DNA from: Taenia hydatigena
Taxonomy: Eukaryota > Platyhelminthes > Cestoda > Cyclophyllidea > Taeniidae
Assembly (NCBI GenBank): GCA_036345935.2
Contig: JADWOT020000006.1
Location: 20,724,967-20,788,966, forward strand
Reading direction: 5' to 3'
DNA length: 64,000 nt
The translations under genes and the position numbers were made by a program. Positions within the stretch are counted from its first letter, which is position 1. Each line of letters starts with the position of its first letter. Below, piece after piece: positions 35,301 to 46,800 of the stretch. The notes below the pieces were generated by a model. It did no database searches. It worked only from the letters and a program-made list of their open reading frames with translations, and was not told the DNA's origin.

Positions 35301-38300
35301 GGTGCTAATTTGTGTGGCCTAATCATTACCGACTGTCTTCATTTGTGACTGAAATCTACCCTTCACTCGTCCCGTACAGCGCACGAATTCGCTTTCCCGT
35401 TACCGCTTTAAGCCTACAACTTCTTGGCTCATTAATAGATTTTCTACATTTTTGACCATCGTCTTTGACCTCTGCTTGTTTTTTAGTGCTCAAATTAACT
35501 TTATTGTCGGCTCTAACTTTTTGTCTCCAATCATCGTTTCTGATTAAGAAGACCTCCACTTAGGCAAGGAGCCAAAACGTTTGTTTCACGGTCCTATCGG
35601 CTTGATTAATTTTTCCAGCCATGAGAGCGATGGTGGTGTTTGTCGTCTGCAGCTTCGTTTACCACCTCGCCTCAGAACGAATGAGGGTACTGCGTGTTAT
35701 ACGTGCACAACGAAACTGCGCACTCGTTGGTGCGCACGTATGTGCGTGTTGCTCAACAAGCGTGTCATTGGCCCCTGCCTGAGGCTTGCCATCGTGGTGA
35801 CACTGATTCGCTTTCTTATTGGTCTACGGGCAGCCAATTGGCGCCTAAGTCGTCTTTTTTCATTAACCCCTCTATCGACAGGGCCTAGCATTTTTTTGCT
35901 AGCAGTGTTTTTCACTAATTATGAAATTATCTGTCTATCCGGAAGGTGTAAATTATTAACCATCTTGGTTTCATATTAAACCAAACAGTGTTGCTGTATC
36001 ACATCTGATGAGGAATTGAAGTTGGAAACGGCGACAATTACACGTTTTATAGAAGTCCTACTTGCACGATTCATGTGGGACTTGAGTAGGAAATTAATTT
36101 GCGTGCCTTGACCCAGTTTCTGCCCACAGGGTCAAGCTAGACGCACATACTTCTCTTTATCGAAAGCCTTTGATGCCATTAATTTAATAACAACAGCTAG
36201 TTTGACCAACTCCCAGGTAGCATTCTTTTCACCAGCAAAAAAACATGCATTGGAGTGTCTTGTTAAGAAAAAGGTGTCCCTCAAACATTCCATTAGGAAT
36301 GTTCAAGTATGTGAATCTTATCACTTCCTCGCAAATTCGGCATGACAGCCAATTGACTGGACGCTTCACCGCGCCATTGATTGGCTGGTTGTTGGAACAG
36401 TTGGCCAATCAGTAGAGCCCCTCATCGGACGCTCTCCGTTGGCAAGTCACGTTTGTTTACTGCTAAGGGAAACCCATGGGTATTATGCGTATGTGTGCAG
36501 GCGTGAATGCTGCGTGCGTGCGTGCGTGCGTGCGTGCATGTTAGCAGGTCAAAAGGTCTATAATTATTCTGTCTACATGCAGCCTTAACTCCCACTATTC
36601 TGCGTGCAAACTAAAAGCGTTTTTTTCTCAAATTTGTTCGAATTGGGTTCCACCTTTCTCCCCATGTGCTTCCATTTCGACCCCAGCATCTCATTCTAAT
36701 TGAATGCACGAAAATATCAGCTGCGACTGAAATATGCATAAACATGTTAATAGTGCGCGTAGAGCAAAATTACACTGTAGTATCCCAAGTAACAAAATTG
36801 GCTGGGAAGGAGAATTAACTACCAACTGCTTGTACGTAGGAGTTCAAAATATGATAATTGTAGCATATTTGTTCCAACTTAGTAGTATATCACTTCGATT
36901 AGTGCGTTTTTTTGCACCGCGTGATTACCGCCTCGTTTGGTTCGATGGCACACAATGACATCCAATCACAATAAACCTTGTTGTGACCTCAAATCAACCA
37001 ATCAATTTACAGTGAGGAGACTGCTACTATCAACATGCTTGCCTAAATCAGAGCCGAGAAAAAAATGCAGGCCTATAATTCAGCTTTTTATTCCTCTTAA
37101 GATGTGAATTCGCCCAAAGTTGCTCGCGTCACCACGGACAATTTGGGTCTTCGAATGCCTTCCGCGGGGAGTCACTTCATCCAGATCTCCCCAATGTCAC
37201 AACGTCTCGCTAATAGTAATGTCAACAGTCCCGCTGCCTGTTCTACAGCTCCTCAGCCGGTGTTTGCTGCACTGGCAGCTGTTGCGGGTCAGCTGTCAAC
37301 CGGGGGGGCACCGACTTTGCTTCTTTCCTCCACCCCTTCTACCACTGCTAGCAGCGTCACCGCTCCCGTAGCCACTACAACCGCCTCCGAACAGCCCATT
37401 CTCATAGCTCCGACTGGTGGTATCTGTGCAGCTTCCAATTCGGCTAAGCCCCTTCCAGGTTGGTTTGAATTGTCCGCATGTGTTAGCGTTAGTAAGTAGG
37501 TAAGTTAGTAGGCTGGTATTCGTCGATGCTTGTCTAGGTCTCTGCATGTGTGCATGCATGTGTGCGTATTTCTGTACAGCTCCCATTGGTCGTGATGGCT
37601 GTCGACAACAGTTGTTGAAACTGTTGCTGTGATTGGTCCACTATTTCTCCGTTCTCCTCATTGGTTGAAATGCTTGTATGGCTGCTTGTGAGTGTCGCAC
37701 GGTCTCTGATGCGTAAAGAGCCCAGCGCAGTCAGTGGCCGTACTATCGCTTAATCATAGTTACCTGTAGATTGCTCTTTTTACCTTTTAGTATATAAATT
37801 ATGGGCATCATTCTGCTGTCAGGAGTGATGTCAAAAGAGACAACTGTTAACTATGATAGCCATAGCGATTTCCGGCATTGGAGATAAATGACAAAATAAC
37901 GACGACTTGCACAGGGAATTCGCTTGACTAAATTCTGCTAAATAATTATCTCATGCTACTTGTCAATTTAAGTAGTTGTGAATTTAACATTGGTACGTGT
38001 GCAAATCAGAGTCCTCAAAAGTCAGGCTCTTTCGCAGCCCACTGTCCCGCCGACGCGAATTTTTATTTGTCCTCGGCTCAAATATCCACATTTCTGCTAT
38101 TGTTAATTCTTTAAGCACACACAAGCTTGTTTCTAACCCTTCTCGAAAATGAAAGCTATGCTTTCTCAAAAAGTGACGAAAAATAATAATGGTAATATAC
38201 AGGTGCCCCCACATACAGGCCGTGTGGCTAAAATGCAAGAAGTTGCTCTTGTTTGCACGTGCAATATTGGTATCTTCGGCTTTTAGTCGCTTCCGATCGA

Positions 38301-41241
38301 CTACTTAAATGATGGCCCCGAAGTGACATTGTTCTCCTTTCAATCCTCCCCCTTCTATAAGTGCTAATTACCTCCTCACCAACTGTCCAATCGTCTCCAT
38401 CAGACGCTAATCATGCAAATGCAATGACCTCATCACTACAACCACAGTCGTCCAATGCAGCGGCCGCCATTGCGACACTGAAGCAACTCATCCAATCCGC
38501 CTCAGCTGCTGTGAAGTCCCACCAGTCATCTCCGGTGGTGTCCCAGGGCTCCACTTCAGTGACTTGGACTCCTGCCGTAGTCTCCTCGGCTGCTAACACC
38601 TTTTTATCCTCTCTTCCTTCCGTCCAAGCCACTACTGCACAGACTAGCAACACTTGTGAGTAGCTTTCTCTCATAGATTGAGAAATCCATTTTGTGGAAT
38701 TCTTGTTGCATAAATTAGAGGTAGTTTATTAGTAGAGCACACCGCTCGGGTCTTATTATCAAACCCCATTGCTTTTACGAATCGGAATAATTGCCAACAC
38801 GTATGAGGTTATTTTCATGATTTTTGTCGTTTTTTTAAAATCTTCTGCCTTATCTGCTATTTACAATTTTGGTTAGAGAACTATTACCCGATTTTTTCCC
38901 TTTCATTGCGTACGTGAGTTGGTATTTGTAGGGCGCTTTGCTTATTTCCACTCCTTTAATAGCTTTAGTAAGTGATAAGGTTGTTTTGCGTATTTAGTCA
39001 CCCAGGGGCAGGTCAGCTGTCAAGACAGTCGCCTCGCTTAATTGGACTTAAAATCCTTTACCTCTTCCCCAAAATCTAATTCTCACACAAGCCATCTTTT
39101 GTGCTATCATTGGAGGCATTAGTAGAGTATCCTATGACCATGGAATCACGTTTCTTTCAACTGACGATGAATTGACATGTCTGTCAGTGTCCCCTCTTTT
39201 CACCTCATGACCTTTTCGACTCCACATTTTCTTGGTTGCGTTCTGTGACATGTTTTAGCATGTCTCCCTCTCCCCCTTTAAATTCAGCGATTTGCTGTTT
39301 TGGGAGTTCAGATCTCTAATTTCACTTCTCTGCATTTTTCTACTAATTATTTTTAATGCGTGCGTGTATGTGAAACATGATAAAAGGTCGTGAGAGTTTG
39401 ACCCCGGTTTTGTTATCAGTTTTGGTTGACCTTCAGGCAACAGATAGAAAGTTTAGCGCTAGTCAAAGCCCTTAAGATTTAATCTTAACAGGGAGTATGG
39501 TGAGAACAGAATCCCATAATTTCGTTGGAACTTGCCATTTTGAGAATCATTTAAGAATGCTGAAGTAAAGTATGCTGCGATTTTTTAAATGTATTTTTAG
39601 CGGTCAAGATGATGAAAAAAGTTGAACAGCCGTCTACCAACCCAATGGGCTACCCATTTGTTCAGGGAGCTACCATGGTGACCTCACCTGGGTCGGAATT
39701 AGACTCCAATTCCGATTTAAGTTCCTTCGCCTCCGCCAATGCTGATCTTCTAACTTTGGCTCGCCTCTCAGTAAATCAGGCCTCTGCTGAAGGCATAAAC
39801 AACATCAGCAGCAACAATTCTATAAGCAGCAATAATAGTGGCGGAGGAAGTATTCAGGAAACCCCACCGCCACCTCCTCCACCGCCGCCGCTGCCATCCC
39901 AACCTAGCCAGCCGACAGTGTCTCCCGCTTCGCGAAATCGTCGTCTCCTTCCCCGCAAAACGACTTCCACCTCAGCCACCGCCTCGGTCAGTACTCCCAT
40001 TCTTCTCCGTAAACGCGTTGCTCTCCCGCCGTTGGCAGTTAAGCCTCCAAAGGAGTCCATAAGTTCCACGGCAAATTCCACAACACAGCCAACACTAGCA
40101 GCCGCTCAACAGCCAAATCCATCGACCTCTGCTCACCCGACTCTCGTCACTGGCGGTGGTAGTGTAGACGGCGTGACGGCCTCAGATGAGGCGCCGGTGA
40201 TGACTGCGGCCTTGATCAACCCCTCTTGCCCCTCACCAGCCACCACTGCTCTTATTCCCTCGAGTCTGGGCAGCATGTTGGCGAAGTCGCGGTTGTTGCA
40301 AGCCAGTGCCTCGCCGTCAACCTATATTAGCGTGCAGCCCCGACCCACTCCGCTGTCTGTGGTGGCTTCCGCGAGTACCCAACATCAGCAAGCGTCGTAT
40401 CAACAGCAGTCGCAGCAACAACAGCCGCAGCAGCATCTCATCCAGCGGGTGGTCCCCACTATTCGACCTGGTAATTTTAATATTTATGCTCCACTTATTA
40501 GATCTGACTGTTTTGCTTTGGACTGAGAAGCGTTAACTGTCTGCGCCCAATTTCAATAAGTGGGACCGCCACAGATATGATCATTCATCCCTTTTCTTTA
40601 CTATGCCCAATTTCACAGCAAACATCGGTGTAGCAAGCTTTGGCTGTCCTTATCTAAAGTTCTCGATATCCTTGCTGTTTTTGAATGATTAACCGCTCTG
40701 AAACCTCATTTAGATTTTGGTCTTGATTCTGTGCATGAGTTAATGCCTATCTAGTCTATCTTCAACTACGCCTCGTTTTTCAGCTCCCCTTCAGAAGATC
40801 CTTCCACGACCCAACACCACCACTATCCCAGTCACCGCTCCTACTTCTGCCTCCACACCTGTCACTTCCACAACCAACGTCACTGTTGGTGGTAAAGAGA
40901 TGCGACCGCTGCTCTACTCAGTATCAACACCGCTGATCGCTCAGGCTCCGGTCACTGTGACCGCAAATGCCATTGTTACGACACAAGCGGGTGGTGGTGT
41001 GATAGCCTCCGCACCTGTTCCCACCACTACCTCCACCAACACTCCAATCAAAGCATCAACAACAGTCTCAATCTCGCAGGTCAATGGGAACGGTGCTGCA
41101 GTGACCACCATGGCTTCCAGCTCCGCCGCCACTGCTGTCGCAACCACCACCATCAATACCGTGGCTACAAGCAACTCGGCATCCTCAGACGAGGGACCCA
41201 GTGGCCTGGTCATTTGCACCTCTCCTTCCGAGTTGAAGTAG
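32307..41241 (+). CDS. AT-hook/C2H2 zinc-finger nuclear protein, low-complexity, not assigned to a family
   Basis: Exons joining in phase: 32307-32891, 32935-33124, 37102-37458, 38404-38655, 39601-40470 and 40784-41241. The first exon follows an acceptor at 32306, so an upstream exon exists. The first in-frame ATG is at 32376, giving at least 880 residues. The N-terminus is basic, with an AT-hook-like KRTRGRPRTK and a Pro/Ser-rich, then acidic, stretch. Next come a C-x4-C-x12-H-x4-H finger (CPVANC to RIYH) and a second C-x2-C...H-x4-H unit (CPIC to ARYH). The remaining ~650 residues are Ser/Thr/Ala/Pro-rich with a run of nine prolines, Asn/Ser repeats and a Gln-rich tract near 40380-40440. 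This looks like a DNA-binding protein with a long disordered activation or scaffold region. I do not recognise the orthologue. The terminal AAGTAG could also be a donor (AA|GTAGGT) to a further exon. Confidence 0.75.
33640..33730. promoter_or_regulatory. CCAAT-box cluster (intronic, candidate NF-Y sites)
   Basis: Three CCAAT cores (ACCAATCAC near 33650, GCCAATTGGC near 33679, ACCAATCACA near 33711) lie within about 65 bp, in an intron of the zinc-finger gene. Their sequence fits NF-Y binding sites. A promoter or enhancer role is inference. Confidence 0.45.
36345..36410. promoter_or_regulatory. CCAAT-box cluster (intronic, candidate NF-Y sites)
   Basis: GCCAATTGAC, CCATTGATTGGCTGG and TTGGCCAATCAG occur within about 60 bp. 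They give CCAAT cores in both orientations, like the cluster at 33640-33730 in the same intron. Confidence 0.45.
36510..36540. repeat. CGTG tetranucleotide microsatellite
   Basis: About five tandem CGTG units (TGCGTGCGTGCGTGCGTGCG), shading into degenerate GTGTG/GCATG tracts. It lies in the intron of the zinc-finger gene. Confidence 0.85.
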
Positions 41242-43813
41242 GTTGACCTGACAGGTTGGGAAGCCTTAATTACTTCCCACAAATCAAGGAAGTGAATCCC
41301 TCTTTCACTTTCAGATTTAAAAATAACTTTTTGTCTCTGCGGCACTGTTGGTCGATACCTCCAACTTTGACGCGTGGACGTAGTGCCAGGCCTTATCACT
41401 AAGACCGAACGAAGGTCATATGGGTCTATGAATAGCCATATTAAAATACTACACTTAGATTGAGGGCTAGAATTGAAGGTGAATTGTTTGTAATACTTTC
41501 AGTTTAAATGTCATGTTTTTGTTGTGGAGTAGATTAATAGGATAAAACCTAGTCGACTTTTCTGTCCCCTCTTCAGCATTTCCACATAACATCACAAGGC
41601 CAGAGGTAGTATTTGGACCAATTCCTTACTCAGCCACCTACTACTTTGGCATCTGGCACTCAGCTCTCTGTCTGCCTTCACAACCACGACCATTACCGCA
41701 ACTATAATCTTTGTACAGCCTTTCCACCCTCTGCTCCCTTCCACTGTACACCCCAACAACGAGACACGACGCCTTCTTGATGAACGTGTTTTGACGGATT
41801 TGTAGTACCCCTCCTTTCCCATTTCTCCTTGTGTTATTTGGCCACTCTCCTTCCCCTTCACACCGATCAAAACTGCCATTCGCTCACCCAACCACTCACC
41901 GGTATTTGAGCACAAATGCACCACACACACACACGTTTCCCTTCTTACACGCTGCCTACATCCCACCTCATTCGGAAGCATACCGTATGGGTTCGCGCGA
42001 CTGAACTTGGGCCCCTGTGTATGTGTGACACTTCATATTTACAAAGACAGTTTGTGTAACCTGGTAACTACTATTAATGGTGATGGTGCTGGTACTGATA
42101 TCTGTGTCTAGTTCTATTAGTGTACACTTTTGTGAGCTCGCTTTGGGTCTCCGAACGCATGTATGTGTGAGGAAAAGGAGGAAGAGGAAAAAGAAAGAGG
42201 AGCAAAGAAGCGAGATAAATATTTTTACGTCAAAGTCTTGTTTTTCCTTTTCTTTCTTGCTTGTAGGGTGGGTTTTGTGGTGCTGAGTCACTCGGTTTGA
42301 GGGTTTATGGGTTGCTTTCAACGTTGGTAATTACTTCCGACCTCGGGTTTATCCGATTGGTTCTAGTGGGGGAGACAGGATTTTGGATTACCCAGGTGTT
42401 CCCTCTCGGCCTTGATTGGTTTCTCAGTCGGCCAATGAGGGGGCACTTCAACATTGATTCGAAGGCTATTGGTGATGTCTTTGTCATGACTAGAACGGGG
42501 AACCCGAAAGGGCCCGAATCGGTTGACTATTTACGCAGTAAAAAATAATGTCACCTTGAAATCTCTTTTTCCCAATGAGATACAAAAGGAAGGTCTTGAT
42601 TCAGAACAGAACGTATGCAGGCATACACAGGCCATGCAGCTGGGGACTGAAGTAGAATCGTTTAATTGAGTTCCATAGATTTTTTTGGAGAAGAAGTTGG
42701 TCCACTGATAGGTGCTTTCTCTTCTCCAGTTATAACAGCCTTTAATCCTTGTGATTAGCGTGTGCCGAAATGAAGAATGGTAGAACGTACTTAGACTTGA
42801 CTTATTTACCCAAGGGTCGAAGTCTCAGTCTACTTGTTCTTAAAGGATTTACCCGCAAGTCTAAATTAAAGCTAGCTACTGGTAGGTAACCTTGGTTGGC
42901 AACAATGGAAAAACGCTCGTTTTCAATCAAACAGATGGAAGTAAATTAAGCCATTATTCGATCATAACTTAGGCAAACAACGACTGGTAAATTTTGCAAC
43001 CTTTGTTGACTCGGTTTGAGCAAGCTCAGATGACGGTAGGTGTTTTCGATTAGTAGGCTGTAGTTCTGACTGAATGGGATGTGAAAAAGCGAATTATGTA
43101 AAATCAAGTTGCATCATTAACCGCTCATAAATAACCTTTGGTCGGGTGAGATTGTTTCAGTTTTTCTGTACAGTTGACCAATTTATTGACAATCGAAATA
43201 CCTAATCACCTTTACTGGAGGAATGACAGAATAATGCATAAAACTCCGGGTTCACCAAACTTGGTGCTCCATATCGTCGCCAAACTCTCAAATCGTATCG
43301 AAGTTTGCTGAATATAGCCTTACAGGATAATGCCTCTATGAGATCAAATGCATCCAAATGTCTCTGAGAAAAAAGTGTACCACTTAACAGCTCGCCAACC
43401 TTTGGTAGCCTGGGAGTCTATCAAATGAAAGTGCTTAAATTCGGCAACAGACATTTGGTTCCCAGCAAATTATTGACCTCCTAATTTTTTTTCGGATGGA
43501 TTCCCATTTTTAAGGAGCAACTACTTAACAGCACTTACCAAAATAACTTTGGCGTGAAATTTTCCAAGTGGCGAAACATCTCACCAAACACCTATTAATG
43601 GAGCCTCCGCTCCTCTCATTTGATAAACCCCTCGACATTACCATTTTCATATAATCACTCCTCTCCACCAACGTCAACCCACTCAAACAGAATTGGACAA
43701 CTACGCTTTGACACATCACAAGCCAAAATAGTTCAATTGACAAAAGATTGCAAAATAGGAGTTGAAATCTCTTTCCTAAAACTAAAGTTAAGTAAAAAAG
43801 TTTAAAAGACACG
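41242..43813. other. Convergent intergenic region (zinc-finger gene and beta-galactosidase 3' ends)
   Basis: No gene recognised. Holds a short CA run near 41924-41935 and further ATTGG/CCAAT motifs near 42354-42470. A frame at 42297-42548 (+) overlaps that cluster and has no family features. Downstream exons of the zinc-finger gene could lie here if its last codon is a splice donor. Confidence 0.4.
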
Positions 43814-46800
43814 TCAGTTTAGCCACACGGGAGAGTCGCGAAAGGCAACGAAGCAGGAGGCACTTTTAAGACAAGCCGACTCGATTTTTTGTAGTTCTAA
43901 AATGCTGACGACATTCTCTCCTGGAATCAGCATGCTGGTGGGTACGTAGAGACTCACTTGCGGTCCCGCGGAGGGGTAGTAACGACCCACAATGTGACCA
44001 TTCACCGCCAAAATACCCTATTCAATAAAAGTAGTGGACAATTAAGATCGGATTAGTCAGTGTGTGACCTTGGAACACCCAACCGCAGCACAGCTCATGA
44101 TCATCACCAATGAAATTTCAGCATGACTTCTGACGTCACACGAACTTTCTGCTTCGGTTGCCATGTTATCAGTGACAAGTTAACAAGAGTGACAATAATA
44201 ACAATAACCACAATAATAAAATCTCGTTATTCAAATGTGTTTATTAGTTACCAAGGTGCGAATAAGTGAAATTCAGGTTTCAATACTTGTACCTAGAACG
44301 CTTCTTTGTCTTGACTACTCGCCAAATGTTTGGAGTTGCTAGCATCAGGTATGAATTTAATCTACTCAAAAATCACATCGATCACATCTTAGCCGCAAAC
44401 GTAAGAGTAGGGCACGTGCACAGTGAAAGGCATAAAGTGCAGTGGGTATGTCTGCGTTGTTAATTTCCCTATTCAAGCAACCGTGACGCCAAGCTTGATT
44501 GGATCAGTGCTGCAAAAAGCACCACCCTTCAGTACAAGCCAATAAGAACCGGAAGATGACTTACTCGAGTAAAACCAGTCACCACAGCGAACGTATCCAT
44601 TGGTGGAAAGGGTACTTGAAAGACACCTTTGTAAATCATTCCAGGAGCAGGAAATGCTGTTTCCTCGGTATCGGAACGCCTGAGTGAATAAAGGGAAAGT
44701 AGAACGCAATTCAGCAGGCAGAGAACATCAAAAAGACAGGAAGTAAAATTGAGAAGAAACTTAGATAATTACTATCAACCACCGGAGTGAAGTAAAGATG
44801 GTTTTGACTGGTTCATATGAGCTCAATAAATATGTGTAGTTTTCTCGAATCTTCTAAATCTGAATAAAAAGCCACTAACACATTTTTTTAAACAACAAAC
44901 TAGTCACATTAATCCAGGTGGGTTGACGGTTCTGAAATCGAGCGCCTTCATCATCCAGTTGAGCAATTCCTTCCCATCCAACAGAACACGACCAACTATA
45001 CCCTGAAAATGGGAAAATTTTATTTCAATTTACGTTGTAAGCATCACTATCGAAACTCGTCTGCCCGAAGGTAGCGGAAGTACTTTGGTAATAACTTTTG
45101 AACCAGGCCTTGATGAATGAAGCATGCACAGGTTCTAGCCAAAAGTCCATCCAAATGCTTTGCGAGTGAAACTAACCATGGTTAAACGTGTTTTTTTATG
45201 TATGCGAGTAAATTTTGAGAAAATAATATCTCCTCTTCCCTTATTCCAGCAATTAGATGCATTAGGAGGAAAAAGAAGAACATCAGCATTTAACCAGAAT
45301 GATACAGCATGATTTCGATCTATTTGTTTTAAAGGAGGCCTAACCTTTACGTCACCAGCCATCAAAGGACCATAATTGATATGACCTGTACACTCAGTTA
45401 CAACGGTGAGGTATGAGTGATCCTTGTCCAGCGTAATGTTCAAGCTACCACGTCCAGAAACCGATCCATGGAAGGTCTATTGTGAAAGTGTGATTCAATG
45501 ATGAAAACTACAGCATCTTACAATTGATTTCGCCTGCGGATCAGTTGTAAACACCAGTCCAATATCCTTTACACCTTCAAAGGTCAAATTCGCCCTGCCC
45601 TCATCGTGTTCCAGGTGGACTGTATAGGCCATCAGGCCCTGGTACTGAAATGCGTAATGAGTAGTTAGTAAGAGATGAAATTTGTGGCGCGCAAGGTACC
45701 TGTCCCAGCGCCTCCATGTAAAGGGGTTCAACAGAGGAAATGCCTTCTTGCAGGTCGTAGAGTAGATGCGAAAACTAAAAGAAAAGCATTTGCATTTTCG
45801 CTGCTCTCCCATACTGCTGATAATTTTGAATTTCAGTAATATTTCATAAGACTTAAAGGCACGGAAATTCTTAGATTACAGTATGAAAAAATAGCACTTT
45901 AACATCGTAAAGGGTGATGCAAATAAAGCAAAGACATGAGGAAAATTGCTTGAAAAATAATCAAACATCAAGTGCTGACGAAACTTGACCCTGCTTGGTA
46001 AGCGCAAAAAAAGGAGTAATGATAAACCACAAATGTCAAAAGCACTAAAAATAAAAAGATGAGAAATCACCCACAAATTTCAATCCAATCTTGCCGTAGT
46101 CGGCTTTGGAGACATTGACTGGGGGAGGAGGTGGAACTTGTTGTTTCAGCTTCAATAAAATGAGAAAATGTAAAAAGCGAATCCAACTATGAGGTGGAGA
46201 CGCTTGAGGGGAAGCACCCACCTTATAAAATAGGTCTTGCAGAACAAGGTATTTGGTAGTAATGTCACCGGCCTCAGAGATTGGAGCATCATAATCGTAA
46301 GAGGTGATTATAACTTGACTCGGTGAATTAGCTCCATTCCATAAACCAAAATTGGTTCCCCCATGGAACATATAGCTGGAAAGAATAGAGGTTGTTTGGT
46401 AACAAAGCACCTTTTTACTCGATCCAAAAGTGTATTTTCTCCCACAATTTCGCAATTAATAGGAACAACTCGAGCAAGTTTGTCCAGTTATGCGTGAAAA
46501 AAACAAAACTTCAAAAGCCTCTTAAGTCATTTTATCTAACGGGATAAACACCCTGAAAGAAGGGGCTACTTCAATAGCTGACACCACCAACACCGGGGAT
46601 TAAGGCGAGGCAACATCAACTAGCCTACCCGTCCTGAAATGAGAACTTTCAGGCGACTAGTTTTTGAGGACTGAAGGCCCAGATCGTGGTGTCTTGTTTT
46701 TCAAGCTTTTCATCCGCATCGCTGGGTTGCATCAACAAAGGGCATTATCTTCTGGGGATGAAGTATGTGCGCACCTGATGAGTGCGAGGTGGGTGATAAG

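Larger units (their letters stand above)
33125..37101 (+). other. 4-kb intron of the zinc-finger gene
   Basis: No exon found. Notable content: CCAAT clusters (33640-33730, 35765-35842, 36345-36410, 36960-37003) and a CGTG microsatellite. Open frames such as 35581-35979 show no domain. Confidence 0.5.

Noticed and set aside
40941..41399. 152-codon minus-strand frame
   Set aside because: It is a shadow of the Thr/Ser-rich last exon of the zinc-finger gene. Such repetitive codons leave the opposite strand open.
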